Below are positions 58,201 through 63,589 of a stretch of 64,000 bases of DNA, piece after piece. The translations under genes were made by a program, and so were the position numbers. The DNA comes from Rhinopithecus roxellana (taxonomy: Eukaryota > Chordata > Mammalia > Primates > Cercopithecidae). The stretch spans positions 40,852,546 through 40,916,545 of the forward strand of contig NC_044559.1 of the NCBI RefSeq assembly GCF_007565055.1. The letters are read 5' to 3'. Numbering within the stretch: the first letter of the stretch is position 1; each line of letters opens with the position of its first letter. Below the pieces are notes generated by a model that had not been told where the DNA came from, searched no databases, and saw nothing but the letters and a program-made list of their open reading frames with translations.

Positions 58201-60343
58201 TGCTAAGAATGGCTTTACCCTAAAGCACCATCTAACTGTGAAGACTTGATGCCACAAATAGCATGTGTAATTATTTGACGAGCTTAGATCAGGGTAGAAT
58301 ACTAGTAGATATTTTAATTTAACTATACTATTTGAAAATTATAAAAGTCAGACCTTGGAAATTACAAAAGCCTGTAGAATTCCATACTTGAACTGAAAGC
58401 TCACAATTTATTTTGGGGGCATTCTTGTGTTTAAATAAGGTGTCAAAATGAGTTTTTGTTTGACAGGGTGACTTTACAAGGACAGGAGAAAGGAAGTTAG
58501 CAGGAGTTATGAAAGATGGAGTGAACTCAGCAAACAGATATTACCTCAACCGATTTAAGGATGCTTATAGGCAAGCTGTTATAGGTAAGAAGCAGAAAAG
58601 CTTTTCTTTCCTCAAAATTTATGTCTTCTGTGACTAATACTTTACAGAAACCAGCTTCATTAACATAATTCATGTTTTGTAATATACTTGTGTTTCTGTA
58701 TTGAGCATCTTACCCAATACATCAAATTCAAATTTTTACAAGATTAGAATTTGACAAATATTTTTGGCTGGAGCAACAAAAGAAACCATCTATTTTCCAT
58801 GCATATTCATCAGTTTGTTACCCAGGTAATAGAAAGCAGGGTTTGAAGCTCCTGGAGTGTGGAATAAGGTGCCCTAAAATCTCAACAATTTAAAACTTCT
58901 TATTCCGTTTGTTTTCTCATTACTCAAGACTGAGCAATGTAACCAGATTATTTTTCCTGTATACTATTTGTTGTATGTTCTTGCTGTGGACAGATATACC
59001 AGCCTTTTCCATAAGCATGGTTTAACAGAATATTAGGGTACCAGATTTAGAGATTACCCTAACCAACTCATTTTTTTGGAAGAGGAAATGGAAGGATAGA
59101 TTGCCCAGTAGAATTTTTGCATTGACATTTTTAAAATTTAATTTTCATGAAGATGTTACTGTATAGGATTAAAGTAAATGCAGTGTGTTCTGGATTAGAA
59201 CCAAATGTAACATAGCTGACCTGTGGTCCCTGAGGGTCTTTTTGAAATCTTATTTCTTCACCTGATTATTTAGTGCACACATCAGTCTCGTAGGGCCTAG
59301 ACACAGGCCACTTAGGAATTTGAGAAGTCTGATATAAAGAAGTTTGATTCATTTGCCAGACATGGAGGGTGCATGCATGCTGTGACTACAGAATTGGATT
59401 TTAGCAGTTGATATTCAAGGAAGAAAGAAGGTATCTTGCTTCCATTGGTTGACCTAGCTACTCAGTTATGTCATTGAGGACCCCAGTTCTGTCTCCTCTC
59501 AGTTCAGCCATCCATAGCATCAGCTGCATCTAGATCCTGAAGCTGGCTGAGAGATCTTCAAGGTTGAGAGATAGAAGCCAGTAGCAATCTGTGTTTGTCT
59601 CTTTCCTGTGTAGGGCCGGTGGTTGGCAGATCTTTTTTCGCCGAAGCCTCCTTGAGTGTCGTTGTCCCATGAAACAATGAGATAGGGAGGATAGGGAATG
59701 GGATTATAATGATTTATTAAGGCTGCGCCGCATGCCCCGCCAAGAGGAAGTTAGCTTGTCTGTTCAGCTCTTTGCTCATTTTACAACTGGCTTTTCTTTT
59801 TATTATTGATTTGTAGGGGTTCTTTATTCTAGATACAAGTCCCTTACCAGATAGATGAATTGTAAATATTTTCTCCTGTTCTAGGGGTCATCTTTTCACT
59901 TTTGTAATGGTGCCCTTTGAAACACAGTTTTTAATTTTTATGACGTCCAATTTGTCTATTTTTTTCTTTTGTTGCTTATGATTTTAGTATCATATCTTAA
60001 AAATCATGCCTAATCCAAGGTCACAAATATTTATGCTCATGTTTTCTTCCAAGAGCTTTACAGTTTTAGGTCTTATACTCTTTTGTTTTTTAAAAATATA
60101 TTAGTAAACTAAAATGATGATAGATATTAACAATTCCACCCTAGATTTGATGCAAGGCATTCCAGTGACAGAAGATCTTTATTCCATATTTACCAAGGAG
60201 AAAGAACATGAAGCTTTGCATAAGGAAAATCAGAGAAGCCACCAGGAACTAATTAGCCAGCTCTTACAAAGTTACATGAAGTTACTACTGCCTGATGATG
60301 AGAAGTTCCATGGGGGCTGGGCCCTCATTGACTGTGACCCCAG
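31244..60343 (+). CDS. INPP5F: INPP5F (SAC2) phosphoinositide phosphatase, internal part of the gene, 13 exons
   Basis: The joined exons 31244-31380, 42099-42227, 42451-42618, 42739-42795, 45452-45650, 46185-46364, 47266-47333, 53183-53307, 53442-53519, 54415-54535, 56296-56424, 58467-58584 and 60145-60343 form one uninterrupted frame of about 570 residues. The product matches INPP5F/SAC2 as I know it. It has a Sac phosphatase domain with the signature CX5RT, read here as CMDCLDRT, followed by the start of the hSac2 domain. The human protein is about 1132 residues, so both ends are missing: roughly the first 59 residues and everything after about residue 629. Known role: the enzyme removes the 4-phosphate from PI4P on early endosomes and endocytic vesicles, working in sequence with OCRL. 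Every intron is GT-AG and no stop or frameshift is seen, so the gene looks intact. Residue numbers here rest on my memory of the human N-terminus; that numbering places the catalytic cysteine at 458, which agrees with the published Cys458. Confidence 0.95.
31381..32099 (+). other. Unique sequence, start of the intron after exon A
   Basis: No repeat or additional exon recognised. The 92-codon minus-strand frame at 31493-31771 has no recognisable motif. Confidence 0.5.
32100..32430 (-). mobile_element. MIR split by a 7SL/Alu monomer
   Basis: The left MIR piece has CCACCCTGTGAAGTGGGCATTA and the right piece AAGTCACACAGCTGGTACAG and CTCAGGCTGCCTGGTCC, in consistent order. A free left Alu monomer (FLAM-like) lies between, at about 32173-32320, + strand. 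Confidence 0.75.
32173..32320 (+). mobile_element. Free Alu left monomer inserted in the MIR
   Basis: It reads AGGCTGAGGCTGGAGGATCG and CGAGACCAGCCTGGGTAACA, then a tail beginning GTGGGGGGG. Confidence 0.72.
32801..32829 (+). repeat. Poly-T run
   Basis: About 29 T with no Alu attached. Confidence 0.9.
32830..34309 (+). other. Repeat-poor intronic block, possible conserved regulatory DNA
   Basis: About 1.5 kb with no recognised repeat in an otherwise Alu-dense region. It holds an octamer-like ATTTGCATAT at 33081, a TGACAGCTGTTG with overlapping MEIS-like and E-box sites near 33421, and GCTAATTAG near 33518. Regulatory function is inference only. Confidence 0.35.
34310..34900 (-). mobile_element. 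Ancient L1 fragment
   Basis: Antisense L1 3' phrases: CATGCAACCACTAATCTCC, GAATAATGCTGTCATAAACC and TGGAATTGCTGGGTCATATG. It ends where an Alu begins. Confidence 0.75.
34901..35204 (-). mobile_element. Alu (AluS-like)
   Basis: A full-length reverse Alu. Confidence 0.9.
35245..35506 (+). mobile_element. Alu, old, internally shortened
   Basis: A diverged Alu ending in (GA)n. Confidence 0.85.
35512..36110 (+). mobile_element. Old Alu hosting a younger Alu
   Basis: Host pieces at 35512-35657 and 35947-36110; the A-linker plus TTAGCTG is duplicated around the insert at 35658-35946. Confidence 0.85.
35658..35946 (+). mobile_element. AluS-like, inserted in the old Alu
   Basis: A full-length Alu with a 15-A tail. 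AAA(G/A)TTAGCTG repeats flank it. Confidence 0.9.
36813..37067 (-). mobile_element. Alu, shortened
   Basis: A reverse Alu lacking about 40 bp near GGCACGATCCTCCTGCC. Confidence 0.88.
37551..37834 (+). mobile_element. Alu (AluS/J-like)
   Basis: A full-length Alu whose tail runs into a GGAA-rich tract. Confidence 0.9.
37835..37960 (+). repeat. (GGAA)n-rich purine tract
   Basis: About 125 bp of uninterrupted purines with GGAA/GGGA units, grown from the preceding Alu tail. Confidence 0.93.
38270..38900 (+). repeat. Fragment of an ancient dispersed repeat (family not named)
   Basis: Purine-rich text such as GATGATTCCAAGGTTTCTTG and GGAGACTGAGAAGAAACAGCC resembles a mid-repetitive mammalian repeat that I have seen often but cannot name with confidence. 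The block at 39890-40790 is the same class and orientation. Confidence 0.45.
38496..38553 (+). repeat. Perfect 29-bp tandem duplication
   Basis: Two identical 29-bp units starting AGTGTGTCTCAGTG and ending GGGGAGACGTCAC, at 38496 and 38525. Confidence 0.95.
39255..39556 (+). mobile_element. Alu (AluS-like)
   Basis: A full-length Alu; GGAATGATTGTGT / GGATGACTGTGT flank it. Confidence 0.92.
39890..40790 (+). repeat. Second fragment of the ancient dispersed repeat
   Basis: It includes AGGAGCTTACATTATAGAAG, TTTTGGACGTGTTAAGTTTG, GAGATGTCTGGTAGACATCC and TGGATTTAGCAAAGTGGAGG, in the order I know from that repeat. Its purine-rich strand produces long minus-strand frames (for example 39972-40421, Ser/Pro-rich) that are unlikely to be genes. 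Confidence 0.5.
40870..42098 (+). other. Repeat-poor sequence before exon B
   Basis: No repeat or additional exon recognised over 1.2 kb. It contains segments such as AACACTCAATTAGCATCGG and CAAATGTGCATTTTGCAATT that look non-repetitive. Confidence 0.4.
42099..42227 (+). CDS. INPP5F: INPP5F coding exon B (probably exon 4)
   Basis: The exon has 129 nt, 43 codons, phase 0 at both ends. It reads from LCKKHHFGIN to SAPNKKK. Acceptor CTATTTAG, donor GTAAGA. It holds a lysine-rich linker leading into the Sac domain. Because it is a whole number of codons with symmetric phases, skipping it would keep the frame. Confidence 0.95.
42451..42618 (+). CDS. INPP5F: INPP5F coding exon C (probably exon 5), start of Sac domain
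   Basis: The exon has 168 nt, 56 codons, phase 0-0. It runs from VKESKEKEKL through a charged helix-like stretch to the FYYSLTYDLTNSVQRQ segment, a conserved opening motif of Sac domains, and ends GRPLWQK. Acceptor TTTCTTATAG, donor GTACCA. Only 223 nt of intron separate it from exon B and 120 nt from exon D. Confidence 0.95.
42739..42795 (+). CDS. INPP5F: INPP5F coding exon D (probably exon 6), 57-nt microexon-like
   Basis: The exon has 57 nt, 19 codons, phase 0-0: VDDRFFWNKYMLQDLTDIG. The FFWN motif is typical of the Sac domain. Acceptor CCTTTTCTAG; the donor is taken as GTGAGT after the Gly codon because the alternative GT two bases earlier (giving GTGTGA) is weaker and breaks the frame with the next exon. 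The Leu in YMLQ and Asp in LTDIG appear to differ from the human residues as I remember them (Ile and Glu). Confidence 0.94.
43095..43405 (-). mobile_element. AluY-like
   Basis: A low-divergence reverse Alu in the intron after exon D, flanked by a long target duplication AAAAGAGGTATTTTCTTT. Confidence 0.92.
43406..44510 (+). other. Unique intronic DNA between exons D and E
   Basis: I see a possible MIR/L2 trace near 43690-43740 (ATTTATGGAAGGCCTGTTAT) and nothing else. Confidence 0.45.
44511..44809 (-). mobile_element. Alu (AluS-like)
   Basis: A reverse Alu with AGAAGAAGAAATCTTT on each side. Confidence 0.92.
45045..45255 (-). mobile_element. MIR SINE
   Basis: A clear reverse MIR: ACATTTGTTAAATACTTCCT, GCAGGCACTGTGCTGAACAC and TTGTACCCAGGCAGCCTGGC. 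It ends about 200 bp before exon E. Confidence 0.88.
45452..45650 (+). CDS. INPP5F: INPP5F coding exon E (probably exon 7), Sac domain with acidic insert
   Basis: The exon has 199 nt, 66 codons plus one base. It begins TPDVNFWIIPMIQGFVQIE, a Sac core strand-helix segment, then has an acidic Ser/Pro-rich stretch (YTESSDDEKSSPETPPQEST), which is probably a surface loop and may be phosphorylated, and then HPRFLVALISRRSRHRAG with the basic residues near the active-site cleft. Acceptor TTTTGTTTTCAG, donor GTGAGT. A MIR lies about 200 bp upstream. Confidence 0.95.
46185..46364 (+). CDS. INPP5F: INPP5F coding exon F (probably exon 8), Sac domain
   Basis: The exon has 180 nt, entering at phase 1 and leaving at phase 1. 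It encodes GMRYKRRGVDKNGNVANYVE, TEQLIHVHNHTLSFVQTRGS and VPVFWSQVGYRYNPRPRLDK. The R-R-G-D/E-G-x-VAN-VETE and SFVQ-RGSVPVFWSQ blocks are highly conserved Sac-domain motifs. Acceptor TTTTCTTTCAG, donor GTAAGC. An AAG|CAG just inside the intron could in principle offer a nearby alternative site, but no evidence of use is visible. Confidence 0.96.
46365..47265 (+). other. Unique AT-rich intronic DNA between exons F and G
   Basis: No repeat or other feature recognised. Confidence 0.5.
47266..47333 (+). CDS. INPP5F: INPP5F coding exon G (probably exon 9)
   Basis: The exon has 68 nt. It completes a Ser codon, then reads EKETVAYFCAHFEEQLNIYKKQ. Acceptor ACTTCTTTGTAG, donor GTGGGC. It encodes a helix of the Sac domain. 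The following intron is 5.8 kb long and filled with L1 fragments in both orientations and four Alu pieces. Confidence 0.94.
47514..47657 (-). mobile_element. Alu fragment, old
   Basis: A reverse Alu monomer with a 24-T tail, 180 bp downstream of exon G. Confidence 0.82.
48909..49213 (+). mobile_element. Alu (AluY/S-like) with a 33-base A-tail
   Basis: A full-length Alu lacking part of the mid linker (CTAACAAAAAATTAGCC). Confidence 0.9.
49314..49638 (+). mobile_element. Alu with an expanded (AAAAT)n middle linker
   Basis: The linker between monomers is AAATAAAATGAAATAAAATA and further AAAAT units, longer than usual. Confidence 0.9.
49809..50028 (+). mobile_element. Alu, 5'-truncated
   Basis: It begins GCCTAGGCAACATGGAGAAA and continues to a 23-A tail. 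Confidence 0.86.
50636..50830 (+). mobile_element. Alu, 5'-truncated
   Basis: It begins GGCTGTCTCTACAAAAAAAT and ends in an (AAAT/AAGT)n tail. Confidence 0.85.
50880..51540 (+). other. Intronic DNA, no feature recognised
   Basis: Frames of 77-85 codons on both strands at about 51230-51492 have no recognisable domain. Confidence 0.45.
51541..53000 (-). mobile_element. Ancient L1 fragment (antisense)
   Basis: Antisense L1 phrases: TTTAGCCATATCTCTTTTGG, TTTTGATTGGGATGGTTCAG and TATAGATTAATTGGTGGAGA. It ends about 180 bp before exon H. Confidence 0.75.
53183..53307 (+). CDS. INPP5F: INPP5F coding exon H (probably exon 10), Sac domain
   Basis: The exon has 125 nt, 41 codons plus two bases. It begins VIINLVDQAGREKIIGDAYL, a conserved segment matching the NL-DQ-GRE motif of Sac phosphatases, and ends YVSFDFHEH with the next Cys codon split across the intron. 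Acceptor TTTGCTCTTATAG, donor GTAAGA. The next intron is only 134 nt. Confidence 0.95.
53442..53519 (+). CDS. INPP5F: INPP5F coding exon I (probably exon 11)
   Basis: The exon has 78 nt: the last base of a Cys codon, then RGMKFENVQTLTDAIYDIIL, DMKWC and two bases of a Trp codon. The donor is GTAGGT, placed one base before the last G of TGTTGG so that the Trp codon is completed by the next exon. Acceptor GGATTTTAG. It lies immediately before the catalytic exon in the protein. Confidence 0.94.
53520..54140 (+). other. Unique intronic DNA between exons I and J
   Basis: No feature recognised apart from the MIR that follows. Confidence 0.5.
54140..54310 (+). mobile_element. MIR SINE
   Basis: TCAGCTCTGCCTAGTAGTTG, GGGGCAAGTCACTTTGCACC and AAGATGAGGATAATATCTTC. 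About 100 bp upstream of the catalytic exon. Confidence 0.75.
54415..54535 (+). CDS. INPP5F: INPP5F coding exon J (probably exon 12), catalytic CX5RT exon
   Basis: The exon has 121 nt, one base plus 40 codons, reading VDEAGVICKQEGIFRVN, then the catalytic CMDCLDRT at 54467-54490, then NVVQAAIARVVMEQQ. The first Cys is the nucleophile and the Arg binds phosphate. Donor GTAATT. The acceptor is unusual: the exon is preceded by TTATTTTTAAAAAG, so the last five intronic bases are purines and the pyrimidine tract is short. Its length is not a multiple of three, so skipping would frameshift the protein and remove the active site. Confidence 0.96.
54467..54490 (+). other. INPP5F: Sac phosphatase active-site motif CX5RT
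   Basis: The codons TGT ATG GAC TGC CTG GAT CGC ACC encode CMDCLDRT. This fits the CX5R(T/S) P-loop of the Sac family; all the expected residues (Cys nucleophile, Asp, Arg, Thr) are present, so the encoded enzyme should be active. Confidence 0.96.
54686..54992 (+). mobile_element. AluY, young, Old World monkey type, next to the catalytic exon
   Basis: A near-consensus AluY with all the lineage bases (GGCTCAAGCCTG, GGCGAGGTGGCGGG, GGCGTAAACCCG, GATCCGGCCACTG) and intact AAACCTGGAAAGC target duplications. It starts 151 bp after the end of exon J, in the same orientation as the gene. Confidence 0.95.
55186..55231 (-). mobile_element. Short Alu fragment
   Basis: It has only the tail and GAGATGGAGTCTTGCTGTG to CCCAGGCT; the rest is missing. 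Confidence 0.8.
55363..55680 (+). mobile_element. Alu (AluS-like)
   Basis: A full-length Alu with an (AAAAT)n tail. Confidence 0.9.
55740..55950 (+). mobile_element. MIR SINE
   Basis: TTTGAGTTCAAGCCCTGACT, ACTTAACCTCTCCAAACCTC, CATCATTTGTAAAATGTAGG and CCTTGGCACAGAGTTAACAC in consensus order. Confidence 0.85.
56296..56424 (+). CDS. INPP5F: INPP5F coding exon K (probably exon 13), end of Sac domain
   Basis: The exon has 129 nt, 43 codons, phase 0-0: LKKLGVMPPEQPLPVKCNRI, then YQIMWANNGDSISRQYAGTA, ALK. The WANNGD-IS-QYAGT-ALK block is the conserved C-terminal motif of the Sac domain. Acceptor TTCATTTTAG, donor GTAAAT. Confidence 0.95.
56425..56789 (+). other. Unique intronic DNA after exon K
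   Basis: A slightly GC-richer stretch; no feature recognised. Confidence 0.45.
56790..56990 (+). mobile_element. MIR SINE
   Basis: TTGAATCCCAACCCTGCCTC, TGTGACCTTGGGCAAGTCAC and ATGTAAGGGCTTAGAATATT; the best preserved MIR in the window. Confidence 0.88.
57306..57606 (+). mobile_element. Alu (AluS-like)
   Basis: A full-length Alu with a 19-A tail. Confidence 0.92.
57607..58466 (+). other. Unique intronic DNA between exons K and L
   Basis: No repeat recognised. Frames of 65-116 codons at 57548-58106 have no recognisable domain. Confidence 0.45.
58467..58584 (+). CDS. INPP5F: INPP5F coding exon L (probably exon 14)
   Basis: The exon has 118 nt, 39 codons plus one base: GDFTRTGERKLAGVMKDGVN, SANRYYLNRFKDAYRQAVI. 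It continues the Sac-domain tail (GDFTRTG-R-G-KDG-NS--RYY-N-F-D--RQ pattern). Acceptor TTTTTGTTTGACAG, donor GTAAGA. Confidence 0.95.
58585..59764 (+). other. Unique intronic DNA between exons L and M
   Basis: Mostly unrecognised. A CpG-bearing patch at about 59605-59755 (TTCGCCGAAGCC, TGCGCCGCATGCCCCGCC) stands out from its surroundings and may be an LTR piece. Confidence 0.4.
59765..60085 (-). mobile_element. Ancient L1 fragment just upstream of exon M
   Basis: Antisense L1 phrases: TTCTAGATACAAGTCCCTTA, AGATGAATTGTAAATATTTT and TTTTTATGACGTCCAATTTG. Its right end lies 60 bp before the exon M acceptor. Confidence 0.8.
60145..60343 (+). CDS. INPP5F: INPP5F coding exon M (probably exon 15), start of hSac2 region
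   Basis: The exon has 199 nt. It completes an Asp codon, then reads LMQGIPVTEDLYSIFTKEKE and on to FHGGWALIDCDP with two bases of a Ser codon left over. It contains a charged helical stretch (KEKEHEALHKENQRSHQELI) and enters the hSac2 domain, which mediates dimerisation in the human protein. Donor GTAAGT is strong. The acceptor CAATTCCACCCTAG has a poor pyrimidine tract and follows an antisense L1 fragment that ends about 60 bp upstream. Confidence 0.94.
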
Positions 60344-61322
60344 GTAAGTTGGAGTGGTGTCCAGGTGACCAGCTTGCTTAACAGATGTTGGGAAGTTGTC
60401 ATGATTAACACTGGCAATTGCCCCTAAAGCTGTGGGCATGGATGCATGGTGTTTGGTTATTTCCTCTATGGGCTGGTAGTAAGGCAAGCTGACTGAGGCA
60501 CTTGCCTTGGATGCAAAATTAAGGGGGTTCTAAAAACTTGGTAATGAAGAAAAATATTTTGGTGCAGTATTTGATTAAAAAAAATTTAAACTGCCGAACT
60601 ATAGCCTGCAGCTGGCTGTGGGTTTCCCCCTCCCTTGCCCTAGAATCTAGGTTTATTGTATTAATGCACATAAGTGAGTGCAACAAGAGGTGCAGTGAGG
60701 CTGAGTATTTTTATTGGTTATAAAGTGGTCCTGGCCTTACATAAAATAAATAGGCCAACTAATATTCTTTTTTTTTTTTTAAATAACAAAAACCATCCAG
60801 TTTCAAGTGGTTCTTAAAAATATCAATGAATAGCAGGATCTAAATTTATCCACTAGATTGAATGCTTGCCTTTAGGCTGAAATCTAAAACGATAATCTTT
60901 AATATTATAAATCAGAAACATTTTAGGAAATTGTAACCCAAGCTTTAAGAATAAAGCGCTGTAGTTCGATTTTATCTCATACATTTTGCGTGTTTTTAGT
61001 AAGAGGGGCATAAAATGTGCTTGAAAGTACAATTAAATGAAAGATAGTATTTATATATTAAAAGGAATAAAAAACGACATTGACTTGTGGATTCATAGGG
61101 AAACATCCCATGACATTAAACTCATGGATTTTTTTCACTTTGATAGTAAATACTGTTATGTATGGATGTAATTTGTGGACTTTAAAAATAAGAGCTGAAG
61201 TTTTCCTCACACACAACCTAGCAGAAGGTTTTTGTGTTTCTTTAAGTCATTTGGTAAAGCTATTTTGATTCACCTCCTTCACTTGTTTTTTTTAGTGGCA
61301 GCAATCCAAGTTAATGTAGCAC

Positions 61323-61357
<35 letters not shown>

Positions 61358-61790
61358 TACTTTTAATTCCCATTCAAAAATCACTGCTGGCAGCACACCT
61401 GCATTTTTCTTGAGTTTTAACTGCACTTAGATTTTTAAGAGGGTATCAATATCATCATGATTGTCAATATCATCTTTCTTCAATCAAATATTTTTGTGTC
61501 TACTTTGGGATAATCAAAATTGGGAAAAACCAAAAGGTTTCTTGCTAGTGCTGGCTACCATTTTGTAGGGTACATTGCACTTGTTTGATTTCCAATTCTG
61601 TAATTTTTATGGAAAATTGGTCCCATGGGGTGAAGAGTATTAAAAAATGTAAAGTGTATATAGCTTTGCTATTTAAAGTTTGCAACAAAGTTTGGGTAAG
61701 GATGCTTTAAGAGTCATTAGAAGCCTCTTGCAAAGATTCATAAAAACATACTTACTTCTGACAATTGTATTAATCAAAATAATGAATAAT
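60344..61790 (+). other. Intronic DNA after exon M
   Basis: AT-rich and mostly unrecognised, with a 34-base poly-A at 61322-61355 that is not attached to an Alu. No CpG island or alternative first exon is visible. Confidence 0.5.
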
Positions 61791-61792
61791 GG

Positions 61793-62089
61793 TATGGTGG
61801 CTTGCACCTATAACCCCAGCACTTCGGGAGGCCGAGGCAAGAGGATCGTTTGAGTCCAGGAGTTTGAGAGCTCATCTTTACAAAAAAATTTTAAAATTAG
61901 CCTGGTATTGTGGTGCATGCCTATAGTCCCAGCTACTTAGGAGGCTGAGGAGGGAGGAACTCTTGAGCTCAGGCGTTTGAGGCTGCAGTGAGCCATGACT
62001 GCAGCACTGAACTCCAGCCTGGGTGACAGAGTGAGACCCTGTCGCAAAAAAAAAAACAAAACAAAACAAACAAAAAAAAACAAACAAAA
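61793..62089 (+). mobile_element. Alu, old, shortened
   Basis: A diverged Alu lacking its first bases and part of the first monomer; tail (AAAC)n. Confidence 0.85.
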
Positions 62090-62139
62090 CCGTGTGGTGA
62101 AACAAGAATAGTCCTCTAGGATTAGGTCTTTAAATCACT

Positions 62140-62265
62140 GGCTGGGCACTGTAGCTTATACCTGTAATCCCAGGGCTTTGGGAGGCTGAGGTTGGAGGGT
62201 CGCTTTAGGCCAGCAGTTCAAGACCAGCCTGGACAATGTAGTGAGACCCTGTCTCTTAAAAAAGT
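62140..62265 (+). mobile_element. Free Alu left monomer
   Basis: GGCTGGGCACTGTAGCTTA to GTGAGACCCTGTCTCTT, ending after one monomer. Confidence 0.8.
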
Positions 62266-62530
62266 CACTGTTGGGTGATTAGAGTCTCAAATCTTTTAAG
62301 TTCTCAGCTACCAAATATCTGCCTCAGAAATACCATTGTGCTTCAGTTTTCTTTTATTCACTAACGTGATGAAATGTTTCTCTTTTTTTTCCTGATTTTT
62401 GACTCCCACCTCTTTCCAGTGCCCAGTAAATGCATTTCCTATTTTTCTTTAATCCGGCACTATAGAATTTGACTTTCCGGTAACAGGGAACCAGTGAGTA
62501 TCTTCTGTTCTTCTTTAATTAAAGTTCCTA

Positions 62531-62831
62531 GGGCCGAGCGTGGTGGCTCATGCCTGTAATCCCAGCACTTTGGGAGGCTGAGGTGGGCAGATCGTGAGGT
62601 CAGGAGTTTGAGACCAGGCCAGCATGCTGAAACCCTGTCTCTACTAAAAATAAAAAAAATTAGCTGGGCATTGTGGTGCGTGCCTGTAGTCTCAGCTGCT
62701 TGGGAGGCTGAGGCAGGTGAATTGCTTGAACCCGGCAAGCAGAGGTTGCGGTGAGCCAAGATCACGCCATTGTACTCCAGCCTGGGTGACAGAGTGAGAC
62801 TCCGTCTCAAAAAAAAAAAAAAAAAAAAAAA
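62531..62831 (+). mobile_element. Alu (AluS-like)
   Basis: A full-length Alu with a 22-A tail. Confidence 0.9.
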
Positions 62832-62871
62832 CCCTAAATAAATAAATAAAAATAAAGCTTCCAATGAAGAA

Positions 62872-62913
62872 TAACTTACCATCAGTCACACGTAACTTAG
62901 CATCAGTCACACG
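62872..62913 (+). repeat. 21-bp tandem duplication
   Basis: TAACTTA(C/G)CATCAGTCACACG occurs twice in a row with one mismatch. Confidence 0.92.
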
Positions 62914-63266
62914 TGTTAGTGAAGGCCAGTGCATTCTTCCTGTTGCTCATTGCTGCATTTGGGCTGTACAGCTGAGTTCTTCCCCGAAAAGCAGCTGCCC
63001 ACTCTTCCTTCATGACAAGTGAGGCCGAAACACGCGCATTCAGTGTGTTATCAGGTTTTCAGCACATGGGGCTCCCCCTCAAGATGACCCAAATAATCTC
63101 ACATGGCATGATGGATAATGAAACCTTTAAGTTACTTTGTTCAGTCCTTATCACTGCTTTGTGTGTAGATGCTAACCTGGTCCAGGGCTTGCAGCTGCCC
63201 CACTGCGGGTCTCAGGCTGAGCTTTCTGCTGAGTTTGCCTTTTAGTTGTATTTTTGTTTCTTCTAC

Positions 63267-63566
63267 TTTTTTTTTTTTTTTTTTTTTGACAGAGTCTTGC
63301 TCTATCGCCCAGGTTGAGGTGCAGTGGCACGATCTCGGATCACTGCAAATTCCGCCTCCTGGGTTAATGCCATTTTTCTGCCTCAGCCTCCCAAGTAGCT
63401 GGGACTACAGGCACCCGCCACCATACCCGGCTAATTTTTTGTATTTTTAGTAGAGATGGGGTTTCACCGTGTTAGCCAGGATGGTCTCGATCTTCTGACC
63501 TTGTGTTCTGCCTGCCTCGGCCTCCCAAAGTGCTGGGATTACAGGTGTGAGCCACCGCGCCCGGCC
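63267..63566 (-). mobile_element. AluY-like
   Basis: A reverse Alu; TTCTTCTACT / CTCTACTTCTT flank it. Confidence 0.9.
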
Positions 63567-63589
63567 CTCTACTTCTTTGTTCTTTTATT

